Shown here piece by piece: positions 16,452-26,851 of a DNA stretch of 64,000 nt. The stretch spans positions 124,001 through 188,000 of the forward strand of contig NZ_SAYU02000001.1 in assembly GCF_004025965.2 (NCBI RefSeq), written 5' to 3'. A program made the translations under genes and the position numbers. The DNA is from Phycicoccus flavus. Its GTDB lineage: Bacteria; Actinomycetota; Actinomycetes; Actinomycetales; Dermatophilaceae. How positions within the stretch are numbered: the first letter of the stretch is position 1; the number at the start of each line of letters is the position of its first letter. A model generated the notes under the pieces. The model had not been told where the DNA came from. It did no database searches and saw only the letters and a program-made list of their open reading frames with translations.

Positions 16452-17420
16452 TCAGAAGCCGGTGGGCTCCCGCGGCGTGTACGCCGACTCCAGCGCCTCG
16501 ACCTCGTCGTCGGTGAGGTCGAGGTCCAGCGCGGCGACGGCGTCGGGCAGGTGGTGCTCCTTGGTGGCGCCGACGATCGGGGCGTCGACGACGGGGTTGC
16601 GCAGCACCCAGGCCAGTGCGACCGACGCCATGGCCACGCCCCGGTCGGCCGCGATCCGCTCGACGGCCGCGACGATGTCCGCGTCGGAGTCCTGGAACAG
16701 CCTCTTGCCGAACTCGTCGGTGCCGCTGCGGTCGGTCTGCTCACCCCACGGCCGGGCCAGGCGACCGCGCGCCAGCGGGCTCCACGGGATCGACCCGACC
16801 CCCTGGTCGGCGAGCAGCGGCAGCATCTCCCGCTCCTCCTCGCGCATGAGGAGGCTGTACTGGTCCTGCATCGAGACGAACCGCGTCCACCCGTTGAGTT
16901 CGGCGGCGTGCTGCATCGACGCGAACTGCCAGGCGTACATCGAGGACGCCCCGATGTAGCGCGCCTTGCCGGCCTTGACGACGTCGTGCAGCGCCTCCAT
17001 GGTCTCCTCGACCGGCACCTCGGGGTCGAGACGGTGGATCTGGTAGAGGTCGACGTAGTCGGTGCCGAGGCGGGTGAGGGAGGCGTCGACCTGCTCGAGG
17101 ATCGCCTTGCGCGACAGGCCCGACCCGCCCGGTCCGTCGTGCATGTGGCCGTGCACCTTCGTGGCCAGCACGATGTCCTCGCGGCGGCTGTACTCCCGGA
17201 TCGCCCGGCCGACGAACTCCTCGGACGTGCCCGCGCTGTAGACGTTCGCGGTGTCCCAGAACGTGATCCCGAGCTCGACGGCCTGGCGGAAGAACGCGCC
17301 GGAGGTCTCCTCGTCCAGGGCCCACGGGTGGTTGCCGGCCGAGGCGTCCGCGTAGGTCATGCAGCCGAGGGCGATACGGCTGATCGTGAGGCCGGTGCGG
17401 CCGAGGCGGGTGTACTCCAT
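16452..17420 (-). CDS. Aldo/keto reductase
   Basis: This 322-residue NADPH-dependent TIM-barrel oxidoreductase starts MEYTRLGRTGLTISRIALG. The catalytic tetrad is recognisable: Asp in FWDTANVY with Tyr four residues on, Lys in VLATKVHG and His in LYQIHRLD. NADPH-binding residues near VGATKEHHL complete the signature. It reduces an unknown carbonyl compound. It is transcribed toward the esterase gene and is divergent from the amidase gene. Confidence 0.92.
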   Translation of the reverse strand: MEYTRLGRTGLTISRIALGCMTYADASAGNHPWALDEETSGAFFRQAVELGITFWDTANVYSAGTSEEFVGRAIREYSRREDIVLATKVHGHMHDGPGGSGLSRKAILEQVDASLTRLGTDYVDLYQIHRLDPEVPVEETMEALHDVVKAGKARYIGASSMYAWQFASMQHAAELNGWTRFVSMQDQYSLLMREEEREMLPLLADQGVGSIPWSPLARGRLARPWGEQTDRSGTDEFGKRLFQDSDADIVAAVERIAADRGVAMASVALAWVLRNPVVDAPIVGATKEHHLPDAVAALDLDLTDDEVEALESAYTPREPTGF

Positions 17421-17615
17421 GCTCGTGCTCCTCGAGGGTCGGGGTCGTGAGGTCTCCTCGCATCATGCGCCTCCCGGTCCGCCCGTCGGCCCGGCGGGTC
17501 GCGCCGATCGCGAGGTGACCGGTCCGGGAGCCGGGCGGTCACCTCGGCGGCGTGCCAGGGTGGGACGACGAGCCGGGCCCGCGCCCGGTGCACCGACCCG
17601 AGCGGGAGGCCGCCC

Positions 17616-19046
17616 GTGACCGACGCCGTCCACCCGGCAGGTGCCGGACCGCTGCCCACCGCCTCCGCCCTGGCCGCCGGGTTCGCCGACGGCAGCGCCG
17701 ACCCGGTGGCCGCGGCCGAGCGGTCGCTCGCCGCCGTCGCCGCCCACGACCCGGCCGTGAACGCGATGACGCAGGTCTTCGCCGAGGAGGCGCTCGAGGC
17801 GGCCCGGGTCAGCGCCGACCGCTGGGCGTCCGGCCGGCCGCTGAGCCCGGTCGACGGCGTGCCCGTCACCGTCAAGGACCTCTTCCTCACCCGCGGCCGG
17901 CCGACCCTGCGCGGCAGCACGCTCGTCGACCCGGCCGGCCCGTGGGACGAGGACGCGCCGGCCGTCGCCCGCCTCCAGGAGTCGGGCGCCGTCGTCCTCG
18001 GGAAGACGACGACGCCGGAGTTCGCGTGGAAGGGCGTCACCGACTCGGTCCTCGCCGGCTCCACCGGCAACCCGTGGGGCGCGCACCTCACCGCCGGCGG
18101 CTCGTCGGGCGGGTCGGCGGCGGCCGTCGGGCTGGGCATGGGCGCGTGGTCGATCGGCACCGACGGCGGCGGGTCGGTGCGCATCCCCGCCGCGTTCACC
18201 GGCACCGTGGCCATCAAGCCGACCTTCGGGCTCGTGCCCATCCACCCGCCGAGCCCGTACGGCACGCTCTCGCACGCGGGCCCGATGACCCGCACGGTCC
18301 GGGACGCGGCGCTCCTGCTCGACGTCCTCACCGGGTTCGACGCCCGTGACTGGTTCGCCCTGCCGCGGCCGACGGGGTCCTTCCTCGACGGGCTCGACGA
18401 CGGTGTCGCCGGCCTGCGCGTCGCGTTCTCGCCGACGCTGGCCGGCACCGGTGTCAACGACCCCGAGGTCGAGGCCGCGGTGCGGGCCGCCGTCGAGGTG
18501 CTGGCCGGTCTCGGCGCCGAGGTCGAGGAGGTCGACCCCGAGGTCGGCGAGGTCCGGGACGCGTTCGAGACGCTGTGGTTCACCGGCGCCGGCAAGGTGG
18601 TCGAGCCCTATGGTGCCGACGCCCTCGACCGGATCGACCCGCTGCTCGCCGAACACGTCCGCCGGCACGCCGGTGACACCGCGTCGGACTACCTCGGCGC
18701 CGTCGACATCCGGATGCGGCTCGGCGCGACGATGGGCCGCTTCCACGAGCGCTACGACCTGCTGCTCACCCCGACGATGCCGATCGCCGCCTTCGCGCGC
18801 GACCGCGACGCCCCCGCCGGCTGGCCCGAGGACCTGTGGACCTCGTGGACGCCGTACACCTACCCCTTCAACCTCACCGGCCAGCCGGCGTTGTCGGTGC
18901 CGTGCGGGTTCACCGGGGCCGGTCTCCCCGTCGGTCTCCAGGTCGTCGGCGCCCGCCACGCCGACCGGCTCGTCCTGCGCGCCGGCCACGCCTACGAGGC
19001 CGCCACCGACTGGAGCGCGCGCACCCCGAGCGTGCTGGGCCCCTGA
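17616..19046 (+). CDS. Amidase (amidase-signature family)
   Basis: This 476-residue amidase has the Ser-cisSer-Lys triad: Lys in PVDGVPVTVKDLF, the Gly/Ser-rich signature GGSSGGSAAAVGLG and the nucleophile Ser within GTDGGGSVRIPAAF. It hydrolyses an amide, possibly an aryl or acyl amide; it is not obviously GatA, since no GatB or GatC gene is beside it. The GTG start overlaps a purine-rich AGCGGGAGG site. The gene lies upstream of the tRNA cluster, converging on it, with a hairpin between. Confidence 0.9.
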   Translation: MTDAVHPAGAGPLPTASALAAGFADGSADPVAAAERSLAAVAAHDPAVNAMTQVFAEEALEAARVSADRWASGRPLSPVDGVPVTVKDLFLTRGRPTLRGSTLVDPAGPWDEDAPAVARLQESGAVVLGKTTTPEFAWKGVTDSVLAGSTGNPWGAHLTAGGSSGGSAAAVGLGMGAWSIGTDGGGSVRIPAAFTGTVAIKPTFGLVPIHPPSPYGTLSHAGPMTRTVRDAALLLDVLTGFDARDWFALPRPTGSFLDGLDDGVAGLRVAFSPTLAGTGVNDPEVEAAVRAAVEVLAGLGAEVEEVDPEVGEVRDAFETLWFTGAGKVVEPYGADALDRIDPLLAEHVRRHAGDTASDYLGAVDIRMRLGATMGRFHERYDLLLTPTMPIAAFARDRDAPAGWPEDLWTSWTPYTYPFNLTGQPALSVPCGFTGAGLPVGLQVVGARHADRLVLRAGHAYEAATDWSARTPSVLGP

Positions 19047-19085
19047 CGGGCGGGACGTCGGCGCCGGGACCCGGCAGGGACGACG

Positions 19086-19117
19086 GAGCCGCAGCGGAGG
19101 GACTCACGCTGCGGCTC
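19086..19117. terminator. Hairpin between the amidase gene and the tRNA cluster
   Basis: Arms GAGCCGCAGCG (19086-19096) and CGCTGCGGCTC (19107-19117) with a 10-base loop. It lies just past tRNA-Phe on the minus strand and 40 bases past the amidase stop on the plus strand, so it can serve both. Confidence 0.75.
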
Positions 19118-19122
19118 GGGAG

Positions 19123-19196
19123 TGGCCAGGGGCGGGGTCGAACCGCCGACCTTCCGATTTTCAGTCGGACGCTCGTACCAACTGAGCTACCTGGCC
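19123..19196 (-). tRNA. tRNA-Phe (GAA)
   Basis: A 74-base cloverleaf read on the minus strand: acceptor GGCCAGG/CCTGGCC, D-loop AGCTCAGTTGGTA, anticodon loop CTGAAAA with anticodon GAA, T-arm GGCGGTTCGACCCCGCC and discriminator A. No CCA is encoded. Confidence 0.96.
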
Positions 19197-19209
19197 GGAC
19201 CTACCAGAA

Positions 19210-19231
19210 GGGGCCGGAAGGATCCGGCCCC
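19210..19231 (-). other. Hairpin between tRNA-Asp and tRNA-Phe
   Basis: Perfect arms GGGGCCGGA (19210-19218) and TCCGGCCCC (19223-19231) with an AGGA loop inside the tRNA operon. It may be a processing site or an internal terminator that lowers tRNA-Phe output. Confidence 0.6.
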
Positions 19232-19243
19232 CGCATGGAGGAG

Positions 19244-19317
19244 CGACCCCGACGGGACTCGAACCCGCGACCTCCGCCGTGACAGGGCGGCGCGCTAACC
19301 AACTGCGCTACGGGGCC
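19244..19317 (-). tRNA. tRNA-Asp (GTC)
   Basis: A 74-base cloverleaf: acceptor GGCCCCG/CGGGGTC (one G-T pair), D-loop AGCGCAGTTGGTTAGCGC, anticodon loop CTGTCAC with anticodon GTC, T-arm with GGGTTCGAGTCCC, discriminator G as expected for Asp. Confidence 0.96.
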
Positions 19318-19335
19318 TTGACTGGTGCAAGACCG

Positions 19336-19408
19336 TATCCCCAACGGGATTCGAACCCGTGCTACCGCCGTGAAAGGGCGGGGTCCTGGGCCGCTAGACG
19401 ATGGGGAC
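19336..19408 (-). tRNA. tRNA-Glu (TTC)
   Basis: A 73-base cloverleaf: acceptor GTCCCCA/TGGGGAT, D-arm CGTCTAGCGGCCCAGGA, anticodon loop CTTTCAC with anticodon TTC, T-arm ACGGGTTCGAATCCCGT. It is the first gene of the Glu-Asp-Phe transcription unit. Confidence 0.96.
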
Positions 19409-19624
19409 CCGACCTCGGTCGGACCTTGACGTCATGCAACCCGGCGCTCGGATCCGTCGAGGACTTGCGAAAGCATAGGGGACGCCAGGCCAGCCACCAA
19501 AACGGGGTCCGTGGCCGCCGTCCGGGTCGCCGGACGCGCCGCGGGCGGGCCGTGGCGTCCCGTGCACCGGGCGACCGCGGAGCCGTCGCGGGGTCGCCGT
19601 GGCGCCGGGGCGCGGCGGTCGCGG

Positions 19625-20677
19625 TCAGGCTCCGGCGGCCCAGTCCCGGACGCGGTCGACGTTCCAGGTCGTCACGATGCGGTCGGCGGGGACGCCGAGC
19701 CGCTCGGCCCGCTCGCAGCCGTACGCCTTCATGTCCAGCTGCCCCGGCGCGTGGGCGTCGGAGTCGATGGAGAACAGGCAGCCGATCTCGAGGGCCAGGG
19801 TGACGAGCTCGTCCGGCGGGTCGCAGCGCTCGGGCCGGCTGTTGATCTCGACGGCGGTGTCGTGCTCGGCGCAGGCCTCGAAGACGGCCCGGGCGTCGAA
19901 CTCGGACTGTGGGCGCTTCCCGCGGGATCCGGTGACGAGGCGGCCGGTGCAGTGCCCGAGGACGTTGACCCGGGGGTTGCTCACCGCGGCGACCATCCGC
20001 GCCGTCATCGGGCCGTGGTTCATCCGCAGCTTGCTGTGCACCGACGCCGTGACGAGGTCGAGCCGGCCGAGCATCTCCTCGGTCTGGTCCAGCGACCCGT
20101 CGTCGAGGATGTCGACCTCGATGCCCTTGAGCAGGGTGAACGAGCCGTCGAGCGAGCGGTTCACCCCGTCGACGATGGCCAGCTGCTTGCGCAGCCGCTC
20201 GACGGAGAGCCCGTTGGCGACGCGCAGCTGCGGGCTGTGGTCGGTGAGGACCATCCAGTCGTGCCCGAGCTCGACGCCGGTGAGGACCATCTCGTCGATC
20301 GGCGACCCGCCGTCGCTCCAGTCCGAGTGCAGGTGGCAGTCGCCGCGCAGGGCGGCGTAGAGGTCCTCGCCGCCGTCGACGAGCGGGCCGCCGGCTTTCT
20401 CCTGCAACGACGCCAGGTAGGACGGCAGCTCTCCGGCGACGGCCTCGGCGATGACCCCCGACGTCGACTTCCCGATGCCGTCGAGCTGCTGCAACGTCCC
20501 GGCCTCGGCGCGCTCGCGGACCTCGTCGTCGTCCAGGCCGCGCAGGGTCTTCACGGCGTTGCGGAACGCCTCGACCCGGTAGGTGCCGGCCCGGGTGCGC
20601 TCGAGGAGGAAGGCGATCCGGCGCAGCGCGTCGACCGGGTCGACGGGGGCCTCCAGCGGCTCGAGCAGCGCGACCAT
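19625..20677 (-). CDS. PHP-domain metal-dependent hydrolase with N-terminal helix-hairpin-helix region (PolX-like without polymerase)
   Basis: This 350-residue protein has an N-terminal helical region (about 1-90) resembling the 8-kDa/helix-hairpin-helix part of PolX (RIAFLLERTRAGTYRVEAFRNA, LQQLDGIGKSTSGVI). A PHP phosphoesterase domain follows with metal ligands in GDCHLHSDWSDGG, VLTDHSP, GIEVDIL, HCTG, EINSRP and SIDSDAHAP. The polymerase palm of PolX is missing. It may act in DNA repair as a phosphoesterase or be a histidinol-phosphatase-like enzyme; the HhH region favours DNA. A 421-base repeat-filled gap lies upstream. Confidence 0.85.
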   Translation of the reverse strand: MVALLEPLEAPVDPVDALRRIAFLLERTRAGTYRVEAFRNAVKTLRGLDDDEVRERAEAGTLQQLDGIGKSTSGVIAEAVAGELPSYLASLQEKAGGPLVDGGEDLYAALRGDCHLHSDWSDGGSPIDEMVLTGVELGHDWMVLTDHSPQLRVANGLSVERLRKQLAIVDGVNRSLDGSFTLLKGIEVDILDDGSLDQTEEMLGRLDLVTASVHSKLRMNHGPMTARMVAAVSNPRVNVLGHCTGRLVTGSRGKRPQSEFDARAVFEACAEHDTAVEINSRPERCDPPDELVTLALEIGCLFSIDSDAHAPGQLDMKAYGCERAERLGVPADRIVTTWNVDRVRDWAAGA

Positions 20678-20706
20678 GGGCCGATGCTCGCACAGCGTCT
20701 CGACGG

Positions 20707-20843
20707 CGGACCGGCCGACGACACGCAGGGTCCGTCGGCCGACGAGTCGCAGTGTCCGTCGGCCGACGACTCGTAGTCCCCTGACGGGCGGGTGGGCGGC
20801 GGACGGACCGACGACACGCAGTGTCCGTCGGCCGGCGGGTCGG
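20707..20843. repeat. 24-bp tandem repeats (about five units)
   Basis: Units related to TCCGTCGGCCGACGAGTCGC plus AGTG start at 20707, 20731 and 20755 with exact 24-base spacing. Further diverged units lie at about 20801 and 20824 after a 22-base interruption. The array lies just upstream of the PHP gene in a gap with no gene. Confidence 0.8.
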
Positions 20844-20909
20844 GGGCCGTGGCGGCGCAGGCGGCGCGTCCTGGTCGTCCGCTCGTCGGCTCAGGACCCC
20901 GGCGTCGAC

Positions 20910-21105
20910 CCGTCGCCGTGAGCTTCGAGGTCGACGCTCGGCAGCACGAGCCCCGTCGTCGGCGCGCCGCAGGACGAGCGCCCGTGGTCGGCCCGTCGCC
21001 GTGATCCTCGACGTCGGTGCGCGGCACCACGAGCCCCGTCGGCGGCGCGCCGCAGGATGAAAGCCCGTGGTCGGCCCGTCGCCGCACGAGCCCCGGTCTC
21101 AGCCT
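20910..21105. repeat. 83-bp tandem repeat (about 2.2 units)
   Basis: CCGTCGCC recurs at 20910, 20993 and 21076, an exact 83-base period. Each unit holds a CACGAGCCCC element and GGCGCGCCGCAGGA. The last unit is truncated and runs into the 3' end of the cysteine-desulfurase-like gene. Together with the 24-bp array this fills most of the 20678-21098 gap; I see no gene there. Confidence 0.75.
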
Positions 21106-22322
21106 GCCAGCAGCGCGGTGAGCCCGTCGAGCAGACGGTCGACGTCGCCGTCGTCCGTGTAGGGCGCGAGGCCCACCCGCACCCCGCCGGTGTCGCCGAG
21201 CCCGAGGTGGCGCGAGCACTCGACGGCGTAGAAGCTGCTCGCCGGCGCGTTGACGCCGCGCTCGGCCAGCCCGCGGTAGACGTCGGCGCCCTCGACCCCG
21301 TCGACCGTGAAGAGCAGCGTCGGCGTGCGGTGCTCGGCGTTGGAGTGCACGGTGACGCCGGGCAGGGCGCGCAGGGCGGGCTCCAGCCGGTCCATGAGGC
21401 CCTTCTCGTGCTGCTCGAGGGCGTCCATCGACGTGAGCAGGCGGGCGCGGCGGTGCTCGGGCGTCACCTCCCGGTCGAGGTCGTCGAGCCGGGCCAGGAA
21501 GTCGACGGCCGCGGTCGTCCCGGCCATGAGCTCGTAGGGCAGGGTGCCGGCCTCGAAGCGCTCGGGGACGGCGTCGGAGCTGGGCTGCAGCTTGTCCGGG
21601 TGCAGCGTCTCCAGCAGGCCGGGCGCGGCGGCGAGGACCCCGCAGTGCGGCCCGAGGAACTTGTACGGCGAGCAGACCCAGACGTCGGCGCCGAGCTCGG
21701 CGACGTCGACCGACGCGTGCGGGGTGGCGTGCACGCCGTCGACCCAGTGCAGCGCGCCGACGGCGTGGACCGCCTCGGAGATCTGCCGGGTGGGCGGCCG
21801 GGTGCCGATGAGGTTCGACGCGGCGGTCGTCGCCACGAGCCGGGTGCGGTCGGAGAGGACGGCCTCGACGTGGGCGAGGTCCAGCTCGCCGGTCGCGGGG
21901 TCGAAGTCGACCCAGCGGAGCGTGGCGCCAGCGGCCTCGGCGTGCTGCACCCACGGCCGGACGTTGGCGTCGTGGTCCAGGCGGGTGACGACGACCTCGT
22001 CGCCCGGTCCCCAGGTCCTGGCCAGCGCGCGGCCGACGTCGTAGGTCAGGGCGGTGGCGCTGCGGCCGAAGACGATGCCCGCCGGGTCGGCGCCCAGCAG
22101 GTCGGCGAGGGCGGACCGGCAGGCGAGGACGACGTCGGCGGCGCGGCGCTCGGAGGCGGTGACCGTGCCGCGGTTGGAGATGGCCGAGGTCAGCGTGTCG
22201 GCGACGGCGCGGGCGACGACGTCGGGCACCTGGCTCCCACCGGGCCCGTCGAAGTGCGCGAGGGCGTCGGGTCCCTCGAGGGCGGGGAAGTGCGAGCGGA
22301 TGCGGGAGACGTCGTAGGCCAT
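21099..22322 (-). CDS. Cysteine desulfurase-like protein (class V aminotransferase fold)
   Basis: This 407-residue PLP enzyme of the SufS/NifS fold has the PLP-lysine motif VCSPYKFLGPHCG, the H-A-N-x-x-P segment DHDANVRPWVQHA and the pocket motif WVDGVHATPH. It matches the actinobacterial cysteine-desulfurase-like branch more than true SufS: no suf genes are near and the active-site Cys loop is not clear (SSFYAVECSRHLG contains a candidate). The ATG at 22322 (MAYDVSRIRSHFPAL) is preferred over the GTG two codons upstream because the family begins at MAYD. An array of 62-base repeats starts eight bases upstream. Confidence 0.87.
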   Translation of the reverse strand: MAYDVSRIRSHFPALEGPDALAHFDGPGGSQVPDVVARAVADTLTSAISNRGTVTASERRAADVVLACRSALADLLGADPAGIVFGRSATALTYDVGRALARTWGPGDEVVVTRLDHDANVRPWVQHAEAAGATLRWVDFDPATGELDLAHVEAVLSDRTRLVATTAASNLIGTRPPTRQISEAVHAVGALHWVDGVHATPHASVDVAELGADVWVCSPYKFLGPHCGVLAAAPGLLETLHPDKLQPSSDAVPERFEAGTLPYELMAGTTAAVDFLARLDDLDREVTPEHRRARLLTSMDALEQHEKGLMDRLEPALRALPGVTVHSNAEHRTPTLLFTVDGVEGADVYRGLAERGVNAPASSFYAVECSRHLGLGDTGGVRVGLAPYTDDGDVDRLLDGLTALLAG

Positions 22323-22330
22323 GCCCACGA

Positions 22331-22530
22331 TTCTCGCCTGATCCCGGAAGGTTCGGGTTCGCCGGTCTTCGGTGGGTGCGCGAACCCGAAGGTTCTCGCC
22401 TGATCCCGGAAGGTTCGGGTTCGCCGGTCTTCGGTGGGTGCGCGAACCCGAAGGTTCTCGCCTGATCCCGGAACGTTCGGGTTCGCCGGCCTTTCGACGT
22501 TGAGCGAACGCGGGGTTCCGGGATCAGGCG
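22331..22530. repeat. 62-bp tandem palindromic repeats (three units) closed by an inverted repeat
   Basis: TTCTCGCCTGATCCCGGAA recurs at 22331, 22393 and 22455 with an exact 62-base period; the first two units are nearly identical and the third diverges. Each of the first two units contains CGGGTTCGC paired with GCGAACCCG, a stem-loop. The third unit's CGCCTGATCCCGGAAC (about 22459-22474) is matched by a perfect inverted copy GTTCCGGGATCAGGCG (about 22515-22530). The array fills the gap between guaB1's end and the aminotransferase gene's start. Confidence 0.88.
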
Positions 22531-22570
22531 GGAGAGGGGGACGGCCGGGGCGGCGGCTCGGGGGAGGGGG

Positions 22571-25457
<2,887 letters not shown>

Positions 25458-25563
25458 GCGCCGTCCCCCGGGCCCGGCCCAGCGGCGCCCGGCCGACAGG
25501 CGCCCCGCACCGCTCCCGGCCCGCCCTGGCCGCGCCCGGTCCGGGCCTGCGATGCTGGGCGGC

Positions 25564-26028
25564 GTGAGCACGACGGTCGACCTCTCCGCGCCCGGACGCC
25601 GGATCGCCGTCGCCGCGGTGCTCACGGCCGCGGTCCTCGGCGTCCTGGACGCCCTCTGGCTGGGCGTGGTCTCGGGGGACCTGTACGCGAGCCAGATCGG
25701 CGACCTCCTCGCCGAGGAGCAGCACGTCGGCGCCGCCGTGGCCTTCTACCTCGTCTACGTCGTCGGGCTCGTCTGGTTCGTCCTGCGCCCCGCCCTGGCC
25801 CGCCTCGACGCCGGGACGGGCGGCATCCGCCGCGCGCTGGTCGACGCCGCACTCTTCGGCCTCGTCACCTACGCGACGTTCGACCTCACCTCGATGGCGG
25901 TCCTCGACGGCTTCCCGCTGCTCGTCGCGGCGGTCGACCTCACCTGGGGCGTCGCGCTCTGCACGGTGACGACCGCCGTCGTCCTCGTCGCGATGAAGTC
26001 CCTCGGGCCGGACGACGCCACCCGCTAG
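25564..26028 (+). CDS. DUF2177 family membrane protein
   Basis: The 154-residue protein has four predicted membrane segments and the DUF2177 pattern DALWLGVVSGDLYASQIGDLL near the N-terminus, LVYVVGLVWFVLRPAL and YATFDLTSMAVL. Its function is unknown. In many bacteria DUF2177 occurs in gene clusters with CFA synthase, DUF1365 and an FAD oxidoreductase, which here begin on the other strand 26 bases past its stop. It probably belongs functionally to that lipid locus although it is transcribed toward it. Confidence 0.87.
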   Translation: MSTTVDLSAPGRRIAVAAVLTAAVLGVLDALWLGVVSGDLYASQIGDLLAEEQHVGAAVAFYLVYVVGLVWFVLRPALARLDAGTGGIRRALVDAALFGLVTYATFDLTSMAVLDGFPLLVAAVDLTWGVALCTVTTAVVLVAMKSLGPDDATR

Positions 26029-26053
26029 TCCGGCCCACCCCGGACCCGGGCGG

Positions 26054-26851
26054 TCAGGCGCGGCGCGGCGGCCGCGGGAAGAACATGCTCGTGCGCTCCA
26101 TGTACTTTGGGTAGCCCGGCCGCTTGGCCATCTCCGACTCCAGCAGCCGCGCCCCGGTGGCGAAGGCGAGGAAGTACGTCATCACCACCGGTGACAGGAC
26201 GGTGAGCACCCCCGGCCAGGCGCCGGCGGCGACCACCCAGAGGCCCCACCAGACGGCGGAGTCGCCGAAGTAGTTCGGGTGGCGCGTCCACGCCCACAGG
26301 CCCCGGTCCATGACCCGGCCCCTGTTCGCGGGGTCGGCCTTGAACGCCTTCAGCTGGGCGTCGCCCACGGTCTCGAACGCGACACCGACGAGCCAGACGA
26401 GCACCCCGAGCGCGGCGACCCAGCCGAGCGCGCTGTCGGTGGCGGCCGCCACCTGGAGGGGCAGCGAGACGAACCACGCCGCGACGCCCTGGGTCCCGAA
26501 GACGCGGACGAGGGCGTAGCGGAAGCGCTCCTCGGGAGGCTTCTGCGACAGCATCTTCTCGTACCGCGGGTCCTCGCCCTGTCCGAGCGCCCGGCCCCGG
26601 ATGTGCCAGGCCAGCCGGCCGCCCCACACCGTGACGAGCACGGCCAGCAACAGCGAGCGCCCGGAGTGCTGACCGACGGCGTACGCCACCCACCCGATGG
26701 CGACGAACACGAGCCCCCAGGTGACGTCGACGACGGCGACCCGCCCGACCCGCCGGGCGACCAGCGCGGTGACCCCCATGGCGAGCGCCGACGTGACGGC
26801 CGACGCCACGAGGACGGCGACGAGGGTGCCCCCGGAGAACCCTCCGTCCAT
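26054..26851 (-). CDS. DUF1295 (steroid 5-alpha-reductase-like) membrane protein
   Basis: This 265-residue polytopic protein ends with the conserved C-terminal signature of the DUF1295/ICMT-like superfamily: DRGLWAWTRHPNYFGDSAVWWGLW and FLAFATGARLLESEMAKRPGYPKYMERTSMFFP. Relatives reduce or methylate lipophilic substrates using NADPH or SAM; the precise chemistry is unknown. The start overlaps the stop of the CFA-synthase-like gene by one base, so the pair is translationally coupled. It likely modifies the product of that methyltransferase or a membrane lipid. Confidence 0.87.
   Translation of the reverse strand: MDGGFSGGTLVAVLVASAVTSALAMGVTALVARRVGRVAVVDVTWGLVFVAIGWVAYAVGQHSGRSLLLAVLVTVWGGRLAWHIRGRALGQGEDPRYEKMLSQKPPEERFRYALVRVFGTQGVAAWFVSLPLQVAAATDSALGWVAALGVLVWLVGVAFETVGDAQLKAFKADPANRGRVMDRGLWAWTRHPNYFGDSAVWWGLWVVAAGAWPGVLTVLSPVVMTYFLAFATGARLLESEMAKRPGYPKYMERTSMFFPRPPRRA

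Noticed and set aside
19123-19408. Integration island attached to the tRNA cluster
   Set aside because: No integrase, no duplicated tRNA end and no change of gene content beside the tRNAs.
22331-22530. CRISPR-like array
   Set aside because: Only three units, contiguous repeats with no unique spacers, no cas genes in the window.
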